DNA of 14,135 nt from Pseudomonadota bacterium (GCA_023426225.1 JAFABD010000063.1:1-14135), one strand, 5' to 3'; positions 1-6,599 are shown, counted from the stretch's first letter. Notes: generated by a model not told the origin, from the letters alone. Translations and numbers: made by a program.

Positions 1-48
1 GGCGCGCGCAGCGCAAAGCATCTTTTAATTGATCGCCGCTGGGACGGA

Positions 49-777
49 TCAGCTTCGGTTTTTGAAGCGCCAGCTGTCATTGCCGGTCTCGACAATGTCG
101 CAGTGATGGGTGACGCGATCCAGGAGCGCGGTTGTCATCTTGGGATCGCCGAACACGGTGGGCCACTCGCCAAAGGCGAGGTTGGTGGTGATGATGACAC
201 TGGTCTGCTCATAGAGTTTGCTGATCAGGTGGAACAGCAACTGACCGCCCGATCGGGCGAACGGCAGATAGCCCAGTTCGTCGAGTACGATCAGATCGAG
301 ACGGGATAGCTGGGCGGCGAGAGCGCCACTCTTGCCGATCCTGGCCTCCTCTTCGAGGCGGGTCACCAGATCGACCGTGTTGAAGTAGCGGCCCCGGGCG
401 CCGGAGCGCACAACATTGGCGGTGATGGCGATGGCCAGATGGGTCTTTCCTGTGCCTGTGCCGCCGACCAGGACGATATTGCGCCGTGCGGGCAGGAACG
501 CGCCGCTGTGCAATGAACGCACCAGCCCCTCGTTGATCGGCGTACCCTCGAACCGGAAGGCGTCGATGTCCTTCACGACTGGCAGCCTGGCAGCGGCCAT
601 CCGGTATCGGATCGACGCGGCATGACGATGCGTCGCCTCCGCTCGCAGAAGGTCGGTCAGTATCTCCATGGTGGTGCGCTGCCGCTGAAGCCCGGTGGTA
701 ACGGCATCGTCGAACGCGCCCGCCATGCCCTTGAGGCCAAGGCCGCGCATGGCCTCGATCATGTCATGCCGCTGCAT
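49..777 (-). CDS. istB: IS21-family helper ATPase IstB
   Basis: AAA+ ATPase that assists the IstA transposase in target selection and strand transfer, related to DnaC-type helicase loaders. The 242-residue length is typical. Visible motifs are a Walker A loop GGTGTGKTH (residues 105-113), a Walker B segment LIVLDE (162-167), a sensor-1-like SVIITTN (193-199) and a conserved LLDRVTHH near residue 218 with a likely arginine finger (R221). An N-terminal helical domain of about 90 residues precedes the ATPase core, as in the family. The ATG at 777 lies inside the end of istA in another frame, which points to translational coupling. No frameshift or missing motif is seen. Identification is from family motifs and the istA partner. 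Confidence 0.95.
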   Translation of the reverse strand: MQRHDMIEAMRGLGLKGMAGAFDDAVTTGLQRQRTTMEILTDLLRAEATHRHAASIRYRMAAARLPVVKDIDAFRFEGTPINEGLVRSLHSGAFLPARRNIVLVGGTGTGKTHLAIAITANVVRSGARGRYFNTVDLVTRLEEEARIGKSGALAAQLSRLDLIVLDELGYLPFARSGGQLLFHLISKLYEQTSVIITTNLAFGEWPTVFGDPKMTTALLDRVTHHCDIVETGNDSWRFKNRS

Positions 778-2278
778 CGAAGGTCCTCAGCTGGTCGTAA
801 CGGGCACAGTCGGCGATCGGGGGATGGCGCAAGGCGCTATCCTCAGAGGTGATGATCGTCAGCGGACGCGGGGGTTCCCGGCGTCGTGCCAGGATGTTGA
901 GGATCAGGTCGTCGCTTGCCGTGCCCGTCGCCAGTGCCTCACGCACAGCGGCTTCGACAGGCTCCAGGCCATCGGTCAGTACGGCCGACAGTACACGGAC
1001 GAACCGGCGATCGGCATCGTCGCCATTACCCAGCTTGCGGCGCAGGCGGGCAAGCGCCGGTGGCAGATCCCAGTCCTGGAAGGGGGCACCGTTCCGCAGC
1101 GCGCCAGGCTTGCGGGCCAGCACTGGCAGATAATGCCAGGGGTCATAGATCGTGCGGTTGCGCCCAAAGTAGCGAGGATGTTCAGCGACAACCTCTTCGC
1201 CGCAGCGAACGACGATGCGGTCGGCATAGGCGCGGACCTGCACCGTGCGTCGTGCCACCGTCGAGAGCACCGAGTAGCGGTTGCGGTCGAAGCTGATCAG
1301 GCAGGTGCCGGTCACGGCATGCTCACTCTCATTGAAGCCGTCGAACGGTCCCAGCATCGGCTGCAGCGCAGATCGTTCTATCTCCAGCACCTGCGCCACG
1401 GTCAGCTCGCCCTGTTCAGGATGGGGCTGCCGTTCCGCCCAGCGCCGACACTCGGCCTCCAGCCAGCCATTGAGCTCTTCGAGACTGGCGAACCGCAACC
1501 GGGGCTGGAAGAAGCGACCCCGGATCGTCTGCACCTGGTTCTCGACCTGACCCTTCTCCCATCCCGCCGCAGGCGAGCAGGCCGTGGGCTCGACCATATA
1601 ATGGTCGGTCATAATCAGGAACCGCCGGTTGAAGACGCGTTCCTTGCCGGTGAACACGCTCGTCACAGCCGTCTTCATATTATCGTAGATGCCGCGCCCT
1701 GGCACGCCGCCGAAGAAAGCAAAGCCGCGCGCATGCGCGTCGAACAACATCTCCTGGCTCTCACGAGGATAAGCCCGGACATAGACTGCGCGTGAGGCAC
1801 ACAGTCGCATATGCGCGACCTTCACCCGCATCGGTGCCCCGGCGATCTCAACATCTTCATGGCTCCAGTCGAACTGGTAGGCCTCGCCTGGCCTGAACAT
1901 CAGCGGGATGAAGGCCGTGACACCATCGCCGGCATCTTTGCGCCGTTCCAACTTCCATCGCGCCGTGTAGCGCCGCACGGCATCGTAGGATCCCTCAAAG
2001 CCTTCGCGCACCAACAGATCATGGATCCGCGTCATCCGCAGCCGGTCACGCCTGCCGCGCAGCTCGTTCTCTTCCAGCAGCGTGTTGAGGCGATCCTGAA
2101 ACGGACCGATCCTGGGCAGCGGCTGAACCTTGCGCTGATAATCAAAGGCGCCCTCCGGCGCTCGGACCGCTTTGCGGATGACCTTCCGCGACACATGCAG
2201 GTCCCGCGCGATCGCCTTGATCGCCTTGCCTCCGGCATACTCGCGCCGGATCCGTAAAACTGTCTCCAAAACCAACAT
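764..2278 (-). CDS. istA: IS21-family DDE transposase IstA
   Basis: Transposase that cuts and joins the ends of the IS21 element. The protein has 504 residues, usual for the family. An N-terminal helix-turn-helix is visible at about residues 17-38 (GGKAIKAIARDLHVSRKVIR). The retroviral-integrase-like core carries the expected acidic triad: D137 in AYQFDWS, D199 in GIYDNMK and E246 in EKGQVENQV. The C-terminal part is basic, and its GTCLISFDRNRYSVLS stretch is typical of the end of IstA. The ATG at 2278 is preceded by a weak purine-rich GAGATCGGG. The gene runs into istB with a 14-base overlap. It is intact, so the element could still move. Confidence 0.95.
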   Translation of the reverse strand: MLVLETVLRIRREYAGGKAIKAIARDLHVSRKVIRKAVRAPEGAFDYQRKVQPLPRIGPFQDRLNTLLEENELRGRRDRLRMTRIHDLLVREGFEGSYDAVRRYTARWKLERRKDAGDGVTAFIPLMFRPGEAYQFDWSHEDVEIAGAPMRVKVAHMRLCASRAVYVRAYPRESQEMLFDAHARGFAFFGGVPGRGIYDNMKTAVTSVFTGKERVFNRRFLIMTDHYMVEPTACSPAAGWEKGQVENQVQTIRGRFFQPRLRFASLEELNGWLEAECRRWAERQPHPEQGELTVAQVLEIERSALQPMLGPFDGFNESEHAVTGTCLISFDRNRYSVLSTVARRTVQVRAYADRIVVRCGEEVVAEHPRYFGRNRTIYDPWHYLPVLARKPGALRNGAPFQDWDLPPALARLRRKLGNGDDADRRFVRVLSAVLTDGLEPVEAAVREALATGTASDDLILNILARRREPPRPLTIITSEDSALRHPPIADCARYDQLRTFDAAA

Positions 2279-2329
2279 CCCGATCTCGCCGCCTGAAAAT
2301 CCAGCCAGCTGCTTAAACCATCGAAATGA

Positions 2330-2390
2330 GGGGTCCCTTTTAGACGCCGATCACCCCGCTAACGGGGTCCTTTTTGCACGCCGATCCACA
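2330..2390. repeat. IS21 right-end repeats (transposase-binding sites)
   Basis: Two related 22-base copies lie 34 bases apart, at 2330-2351 and 2364-2385. Both begin GGGGTCC and end ACGCCGAT, and they match at 19 of 22 positions. The outer copy runs to the CA at 2389-2390, taken as the IS tip. Multiple terminal copies are a known feature of IS21-type ends. Between and within the copies is a 6-bp inverted repeat, ACCCCG (2353-2358) / CGGGGT (2363-2368), followed by CCTTTTT on the plus strand. That looks like a small intrinsic terminator for transcription leaving the element on that strand. Confidence 0.75.
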
Positions 2391-2956
2391 GCCGGGATCG
2401 CGTCAAGCGAAGCGCGGATTGCTTCGAGCGACTGCCGAAATACTCGTTCGGCGCTGTTGTGTCCGCACGAGGGGCAAAAGAACGCAGAACCGATCACCGC
2501 GAAGCGGCAAGAGCATTCCTCGCAAGTCAGCTTGAGTCGCATCGGCTCCGCTGCAGACGCGGGTAGGACAACTTCACGAAAGCCACGATCGACCTTCATT
2601 TTCATGGTGATGAAGCTGCCTTTGCGCTGGCGCCGATTGAAGGCGTCAGCATCACGGCGCATCGCCTGGTTGATTGTGCCTTTTACCTGCGCGAGGGCCT
2701 GCTCCTGAATTTTCTCGATTTGCTCGGTTGTCCACCATCTCTGAGCATCGGCCGCGTGTCCGCAAAAAGGGCAGAACACCTCTTCATCGCGCACGATGTC
2801 ACGCCAATCTTGATCATGGACCTTGAATTCGAACATGCAGTCGTCGTGAGGACACTCGCGGTCGATGTATCCGTCTTCGTCGACTGCGATATCCGGCGTG
2901 ACGGTAATCTTCTGCCCGTCCAACTGACGAATGATACGGGATAGCTCATCGAACAT
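2351..2956 (-). pseudogene. double zinc-ribbon protein, 3' end cut off by the IS21 element
   Basis: I do not recognise a named family. The reading frame from the ATG at 2956 gives 201 residues. That start has a strong GGAGGG ribosome site six bases upstream, so I prefer it to the longer frame opening at 3037. Two zinc-ribbon-like cysteine sets are seen: C35/C40 with C62/C65 (CPHDDC ... CPFCGH), and C145/C148 with C161/C164 (CEEC ... CPSCGH). A charged helical stretch at about 75-125 joins them. Native sequence ends near residue 189. The last 12 residues (VDRRAKRTPLAG) and the stop are encoded by the IS tip, so the original C-terminus is lost and should lie beyond the left IS end. It is an island gene beside the integrase, on the same strand. 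Zinc ribbons of this kind often bind nucleic acid or partner proteins, but no function can be assigned. The stub may still fold and be expressed. Confidence 0.7.
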
Positions 2957-3078
2957 GCGGCCCTCCGCGGAATGCAGGGGAAGACTATCGTGTTTTTGTT
3001 TTGTTCGCCAGCGTGAGGAATTCGAAACCCACCACAATATCGCTTGCCAGTTTGGAACCGAGCTCCGTCAAACTGAGC
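2957..3078. promoter_or_regulatory. short intergenic region, probable promoter of the zinc-ribbon gene
   Basis: This gap of 122 bases separates the integrase stop from the zinc-ribbon start. On the minus strand it holds a TTGACG that could be a -35 box, without a convincing -10 box at the right distance. It also holds an AT-rich run (about 2991-3004) and the ribosome site GGAGGG just before the ATG. A 7-bp inverted repeat (CAGTTTG / CAAACTG, about 3046-3073) lies just after the integrase stop. It could be a weak terminator or an operator. None of these is firm. Confidence 0.3.
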
Positions 3079-4302
3079 TTATCCCTTGGCGAACGCCACA
3101 TTTATGACCTTACCGCCCTCCCGGATCGTATCGAGGTAGTCGCTCCACCACTGTGCCATGCGGACACGTTCATCCCAGTGCTTGCCACGGTGATAGACGC
3201 CGCGAACGGCGTTGCTGTCACCATGAGCCAATCCTCGTTCGATCGCGTCCGGATTCCAGAGGCCGCTCTCGTTCAGCATGGTAGAAGCGGTTGCCCGCAG
3301 ACCGTGAGCGGTGACCTCGTGCTTTGTGAAGCCCATTCGGCGAAAGGCGGCATTCAAGGTGTTCTCACTCATCGGGCGAACAGAAGCACGGGCGGAGGGG
3401 AACACATAGCCCTCGGTACCGACCATCTCGGCAAGTTCCTTGAGATACCCGACCACCTGCGTGGACAACGGCACGGCATGAGGACGGCGCGCCTTCATCT
3501 TGCCCTCCGGGATGCGCCAGACGCCTTCTTCCAGGTCGATCTCCTTCCAATCGGCATGCCGCAGCTCGCCAGGGCGTACAAAGACATGGGGTGCGATGAG
3601 CAGGGCATACCGGGTGATGAAGTTGCCAGTGTAGTCCTGGATCGCGCGCAGCAGCCCGCCAAGGTCCTTCGGCTCAAGGATCGCGGCATAGTGCTTTGCC
3701 TTGGGCGTGATCAGCGCCCCGCGGAGCATGGTCGTAGGGTCGCCTTTGCAGCGCGTCGTGGCAACCCCATAGCGAAATACACGGCTCGCAAAGGATCGGG
3801 ACTTCTTGGCGGTTTCGTGCTTGCCCTTCGCTTCGAGGCGCTTGAGGGGAGCCAGCACCTCGAATGGCTCGATCTCGTCAATCGGACGACTGCCGATGGC
3901 ATCTGTCAGCTGGTCGAGGAAGAAGTTCGCCTTGATAATCGTCGCATCCGCCCGGCCGTTCTGCACCATCATCTCATCGATGTACTCGCGTGCCACCGCC
4001 TCGAATGTCTGGGCGGAAAGGAATTCCGAACGGATCTTCTGCTTGCGCTTGTCCATCGCCGGGTCACCGCCCGACGCGACTTTGACGCGAGCCTCGTAGG
4101 CGGCTTGGCGCGCGTCCTTGAGATTGATTTCGGGATAGGAGCCGATCGAGAGCTTCTTCTCAACGGTGCCGATTCGATAGCGAAATCGCCAGAGTCTGCC
4201 GCCCGATGGAGAGACCTCGATGTACAATCCGCGATCATCGGCGACCTTGTACGGTTTGTCCTTTGGCTTGAGCGCGCGAAGCCGAGTTTCGGTCAGAGGC
4301 AT
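3079..4302 (-). CDS. P4-type tyrosine integrase of a tRNA-Leu genomic island
   Basis: Site-specific tyrosine recombinase that inserts and excises the island at the adjacent tRNA-Leu. The protein has 407 residues from the ATG at 4302, which begins MPLTETRLRALKPKDKPYKV, the classic start of the N-terminal arm-binding domain (DUF4102). The core-binding domain covers about residues 95-190. The catalytic domain shows R243 (VRPGELR), a probable catalytic K270 (KMKARRPHAVPLS), H333 and R336 (HGLR), H360 (AHGDSNAVR) and the nucleophile Y370 (GVYHRG). The terminal QWWSDYLD motif is typical of P4-like integrases. The frame stays open upstream to 4518, but that part runs through the tRNA and lacks integrase similarity, so the shorter start is chosen. 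The AAAAGG ribosome site sits seven bases before the ATG, inside an inverted repeat (see 4304-4354). The gene appears intact. Confidence 0.93.
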   Translation of the reverse strand: MPLTETRLRALKPKDKPYKVADDRGLYIEVSPSGGRLWRFRYRIGTVEKKLSIGSYPEINLKDARQAAYEARVKVASGGDPAMDKRKQKIRSEFLSAQTFEAVAREYIDEMMVQNGRADATIIKANFFLDQLTDAIGSRPIDEIEPFEVLAPLKRLEAKGKHETAKKSRSFASRVFRYGVATTRCKGDPTTMLRGALITPKAKHYAAILEPKDLGGLLRAIQDYTGNFITRYALLIAPHVFVRPGELRHADWKEIDLEEGVWRIPEGKMKARRPHAVPLSTQVVGYLKELAEMVGTEGYVFPSARASVRPMSENTLNAAFRRMGFTKHEVTAHGLRATASTMLNESGLWNPDAIERGLAHGDSNAVRGVYHRGKHWDERVRMAQWWSDYLDTIREGGKVINVAFAKG

Positions 4303-4303
4303 G

Positions 4304-4354
4304 TGCGGGCCTTTTCCCAATGTGGTTTTTGCAAAGGCCCGCAAAAGGCCCGCA
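4304..4354 (-). promoter_or_regulatory. three-copy 11-base repeat in integrase leader, hairpin over the ribosome site
   Basis: On the plus strand, AAAGGCCCGCA occurs twice in exact tandem (4333-4343 and 4344-4354). Its perfect reverse complement TGCGGGCCTTT lies at 4304-4314, one base upstream of the integrase ATG. In the integrase mRNA either tandem copy can pair with the inverted copy (11 bp with the nearer, 12 bp with the farther). The pairing would bury the AAAAGG ribosome site. Alternatively the copies are binding sites for integrase, a directionality factor or a repressor. The repeats are seen directly. The regulatory role is inferred. Confidence 0.6.
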
Positions 4355-4398
4355 AAAATGTGCGGAACCCCCGAGAAAAGGCGGGACGATCCGGCACG

Positions 4399-4422
4399 AT
4401 CCAAGGGCCAATTCCCTTGGAT
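4399..4422. repeat. 9-bp inverted repeat between tRNA-Leu and integrase
   Basis: ATCCAAGGG (4399-4407) and CCCTTGGAT (4414-4422) form perfect 9-bp arms around a 6-base spacer CCAATT. No T-run follows on the minus strand, so it is not a standard intrinsic terminator for the tRNA. A dyad operator or a recombinase/excisionase site next to the attachment site is equally possible. A short direct repeat CGATCC flanks GGCA just to its left (about 4387-4402). Confidence 0.4.
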
Positions 4423-4468
4423 TTCTGCGGGTTTAATACACTTTTTGGGATGTTCCGAGAAGAACAAA

Positions 4469-4500
4469 TGGTGCCCAGAAGAGGACTCGAACCTCCACGA
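4469..4500. other. probable attachment site (att) at the tRNA-Leu 3' end
   Basis: P4-type integrases usually recombine at the 3' part of a tRNA gene and restore it. Here the integrase start is 166 bases from the tRNA 3' end, on the same strand, with lower-GC foreign sequence on that side and core genes on the other. The crossover core is therefore expected in the T-arm to CCA part. The partner copy should lie at the far end of the island, left of this window. The exact core length cannot be read here. Confidence 0.55.
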
Positions 4501-4555
4501 CCTTGCGATCGCCAGCACCTGAAGCTGGTGCGTCTACCAATTCCGCCATCTGGGC
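4469..4555 (-). tRNA. tRNA-Leu (anticodon CAG)
   Basis: Read on the minus strand, the gene is 87 bases including an encoded CCA (4469-4471). The acceptor stem pairs GCCCAGA with TCTGGGC. The D-arm contains GGCGGAATTGGTAGACGC. The anticodon stem CCAGC/GCTGG encloses the loop TTCAGGT with anticodon CAG, reading CUG codons. A long variable arm typical of leucine tRNAs follows, and the T-arm holds GGTTCGAGTCC. The gene is complete, and its 3' end forms the boundary of the island, so integration preserved tRNA function. Confidence 0.96.
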
Positions 4556-4571
4556 ACGGGGTAGGCCGCGG

Positions 4572-4601
4572 CCTCTAGGGGAGGGGTCGGGGTGTTGTCA
4601 A
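4572..4601 (-). promoter_or_regulatory. promoter of tRNA-Leu
   Basis: On the minus strand a perfect TTGACA -35 box (4596-4601) is followed after 18 bases by TAGAGG (4572-4577) as the -10 box. The predicted start is about 10 bases before the tRNA 5' end. The stretch after the -10 box is extremely GC-rich and contains the 12-base palindrome AGGCCGCGGCCT (4563-4574). A GC-rich discriminator is usual for stable-RNA promoters under stringent control. The -10 box is a partial match. Confidence 0.6.
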
Positions 4602-4760
4602 CGCCCAATTTCCAGAAATTTGCGGGGCCTGCGAAAATCGTTGCCGCACCCGTGCCGCGCACGCCGTTCGGCGCATGCCGCCGCCCCCGCATCCTTCGCG
4701 GCTTGCCGTTTGGGCGCGTGCGCGGCATGGGGAGGGCAGGCGAAACCTCAAGAGGCAGGC

Positions 4761-5687
4761 ATGAAGGACAGGCTGGTAACGCTGTTTGGCGGCGGCGGAT
4801 TTCTGGGCCGCTATGTGGCACAGGAACTCTATCGCGCGGGTGCGCGCATTCGCGTGGCGCAGCCCAGGCCGCGCGACGCCTGGTTTCTGAAGCCGCTCGG
4901 CGGGCTCGGCCATACCCAGTTCGTCGCGGCCGACGTCACGCGTGCCGATACGGTCGCCCGCGCGGTCGAGGGCGCCGATCTGGTCGTCAACCTCACCGGC
5001 ACCTTCGGGCCGATGCAGGCGGTGCATGTCGACGGCGCACGCAACGTCGCGCAGGCGGCAGCGCGCGCAGGCGTGCAGGCGCTCGTCCATATCTCTGCGC
5101 TCGGCGCCGATGCCGCGTCCGATTCGGCCTATGGCCGCACCAAGGGCGAAGGCGAGGCGGCGCTGCGCGACGGCTTCGCCGGTGCCACGATCCTGCGCCC
5201 CTCGGTGATTTTCGGGCGCGAGGACGCGTTCCTCAACCGCTTTGCCGGAATGATCGCGGGCGCACCGGTGGTGCCGGTGCTGCGCCCGCAGGTCCGTTTC
5301 CAGCCCGTCTATGTGATCGACGTCGCCCAGGCGGTGGTCGCCGCGCTCGGCGATCCCGAACGCCATGGCGGCCAGACCTATTCGGTCGGCGGGCCCGAGG
5401 TGTTCAGCATGATCGAGCTGCTGCGCTGGATCGCCGCGGCGACCTGCCGTCGCCCGCATTTCGTCACGCTTCCCGACGCGGCGGGCGCGCTGCTCGCCGC
5501 GCTGCCGGGATCGCCGATCACGCGCGACCAGTGGCGCATGCTCCAGCACGACAATGTCGTCCCGGCCGGCGCGCCGGGGCTCGACGCGCTGGGCATCGTC
5601 CCCACCCCGGTCGGCACCGTCGCGCCCGACTGGCTGGTGCGGTTCTGCCCGCAGGGCCGCTTCGGCCAGTTCAGCCGCGCTGCCTGA
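4761..5687 (+). CDS. NAD(P)-binding protein of the complex I NDUFA9 family
   Basis: A 308-residue atypical short-chain dehydrogenase. Proteins of this type in alphaproteobacteria resemble the NDUFA9 accessory subunit of respiratory complex I, and an assembly or quinone-site role is suspected from that relationship. The N-terminal Rossmann motif is LFGGGGFLGRYV (residues 8-19). DLVVNLTG (73-80) and HISALG (110-115) are conserved SDR strands. A YGRTK sequence (Y124, K128) keeps the YxxxK catalytic pair, and LRPSVIFG (145-152) and the C-terminal cap follow. The ATG at 4761 has an AGAGG site upstream and opens directly on the Rossmann strand; the frame extends further upstream without similarity. 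No nuo genes are next to it, so a true complex I link is inferred only from family. Other UDP-sugar-epimerase-like roles are possible. Confidence 0.8.
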   Translation: MKDRLVTLFGGGGFLGRYVAQELYRAGARIRVAQPRPRDAWFLKPLGGLGHTQFVAADVTRADTVARAVEGADLVVNLTGTFGPMQAVHVDGARNVAQAAARAGVQALVHISALGADAASDSAYGRTKGEGEAALRDGFAGATILRPSVIFGREDAFLNRFAGMIAGAPVVPVLRPQVRFQPVYVIDVAQAVVAALGDPERHGGQTYSVGGPEVFSMIELLRWIAAATCRRPHFVTLPDAAGALLAALPGSPITRDQWRMLQHDNVVPAGAPGLDALGIVPTPVGTVAPDWLVRFCPQGRFGQFSRAA

Positions 5688-5715
5688 GCCGTCGTTCCGT
5701 TTTCCGCAACCCGCA

Positions 5716-5748
5716 ACGCCGCCGCCGTCCCACCCACGGCGGCGGCGT
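5716..5748 (+). terminator. very GC-rich 13-bp hairpin before uppP
   Basis: Perfect 13-bp arms (5716-5728 and 5736-5748, built from CCG/CGG triplets) enclose the 7-base loop CCCACCC. The hairpin lies 28 bases after the dehydrogenase stop and 27 bases before the uppP ATG. It is followed by TCTTGCT, not a clean T-run. It may end the upstream transcript or act as an mRNA stability element. The hairpin is certain; its role is inferred. Confidence 0.5.
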
Positions 5749-5774
5749 CTTGCTGCCAGGGGAGCCAGTAAGCC

Positions 5775-6581
5775 ATGACCGAACTGATTGTCGCGATCCT
5801 GCTCGGGATCGTCGAAGGCGTCACCGAATTCCTGCCCGTCTCGTCGACGGGGCACCTGATCCTTGCCAGCGAGCTGCTCGGCTATGACGCCCAGCAATGG
5901 GCGATGTTCAACGTGGTCATCCAGCTCGGCGCGATCCTGGCCGTGCTGGTGCTCTATTGGCGGACCTTCTGGGCGGTCGCGGTCGGGCTGCTGCAACGCA
6001 ATCCGGTGTCGTGGCGCTTCCTGCGCAACCTGCTCATCGCGTTCCTGCCCGCCGCGGTGATCGGGCTCGCGCTGCACAAGCATATCGAGGCGCTGCTCGG
6101 CGCCCCGCGCGTCGTCGCGATCGCGCTGATCGTCGGCGGCATCGCGATCCTGGTGATCGAGCGCCTGATCCGCCGTACCGACATCGTCGGCATCGCCGAG
6201 ATCCCGGTGGTGCGCGTGCTCGGCATCGGCTTCATCCAGTGCCTCGCGATGATCCCCGGCGTCAGCCGCTCGGGTGCGACGATCATGGGCGCGCTGTCGC
6301 TGGGCGTCGAACGCCGCACCGCGGCCGAGTTCAGCTTCTTCCTCGCCATCCCGACGATGCTCGGCGCGACCGTGCTCGAACTTGCGAAGAACGGCAGCAC
6401 GCTCACCACCGGCCGCGTCGGCTGGGGCGAGATCGCGGTCGGGTTCGTCGTCGCGTTCGTCGTCGCGCTGCTCGTCATCAAATGGTTCGTCGGCATCGTC
6501 AGCCGGCACGGCTTTGCGCCGTTCGCCTGGTACCGGATCGTCGCCGGCGCCGCCGCGCTGGTGTGGCTCTCGATGCGATAG
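5775..6581 (+). CDS. uppP: undecaprenyl-diphosphatase UppP (BacA)
   Basis: Integral membrane phosphatase that turns undecaprenyl diphosphate into undecaprenyl phosphate, recycling the lipid carrier for peptidoglycan and other envelope polymers; it also gives bacitracin resistance when abundant. The protein has 268 residues, the normal length. The first signature EGVTEFLPVSSTGHLIL (residues 14-30) holds the catalytic glutamates E14 and E18, S23/S24 and H27. The second, PGVSRSGATIMGALSLG (161-177), holds S164 and R165. About seven to eight hydrophobic segments are visible, including residues 49-70, 85-101, 112-128, 186-203 and 219-241. A strong AGGGGAG ribosome site sits about ten bases before the ATG. 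It is separated from both neighbours by hairpins and probably forms its own unit. Confidence 0.95.
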   Translation: MTELIVAILLGIVEGVTEFLPVSSTGHLILASELLGYDAQQWAMFNVVIQLGAILAVLVLYWRTFWAVAVGLLQRNPVSWRFLRNLLIAFLPAAVIGLALHKHIEALLGAPRVVAIALIVGGIAILVIERLIRRTDIVGIAEIPVVRVLGIGFIQCLAMIPGVSRSGATIMGALSLGVERRTAAEFSFFLAIPTMLGATVLELAKNGSTLTTGRVGWGEIAVGFVVAFVVALLVIKWFVGIVSRHGFAPFAWYRIVAGAAALVWLSMR

Positions 6582-6599
6582 GTCCGATACGGACGCATT

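Larger units (their letters stand above)
1..2390 (-). mobile_element. IS21-family insertion sequence, left end outside window
   Basis: The element holds the istA/istB gene pair on the minus strand, overlapping by 14 bases as is usual in IS21. The right tip is placed at 2390. Read outward-in on the minus strand it starts TGTGGATCGGCGTGCAAAAA, and a second related copy lies inside it. This matches the IS21 pattern of TG...CA ends with repeated transposase-binding sites. Bases 1-48, beyond the istB stop, still look like IS sequence, and no matching tip is visible there, so the left end must lie outside the window. Both proteins are full length with catalytic motifs intact, so the copy may be active. 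The insertion cut the zinc-ribbon gene that ends at 2351. The exact right boundary is inferred from the tip pattern and could be off by a few bases. Confidence 0.85.
1..4471. mobile_element. end of an integrated genomic island at tRNA-Leu
   Basis: This segment carries a tyrosine integrase next to a tRNA 3' end, an unknown zinc-ribbon gene and an IS21 element, and is plainly less GC-rich than the chromosome to the right of the tRNA. All its genes are on the minus strand, while all core protein genes are on the plus strand. Only the integrase-proximal end is visible, so the cargo is unknown, and it could be an integrative element, a prophage remnant or an island. The left limit is outside the window. 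Confidence 0.75.

Noticed and set aside
1..48. Left tip of the IS21 element
   Set aside because: No TG-starting copy of the right-tip sequence is present in these bases, so the left tip is outside the window.
695..1795. A 366-residue plus-strand open frame opposite istA
   Set aside because: It is the reverse-strand shadow of the transposase, which has its DDE triad intact.
4303..4518. N-terminal extension of the integrase up to 4518
   Set aside because: It would translate part of tRNA-Leu and its 3' flank. The ATG at 4302 starts on the known integrase N-terminus and has a ribosome site.
3001..4578. A 525-residue plus-strand open frame opposite the integrase
   Set aside because: It runs opposite the integrase and through the tRNA, and shows no motif, while the integrase has a complete catalytic set.
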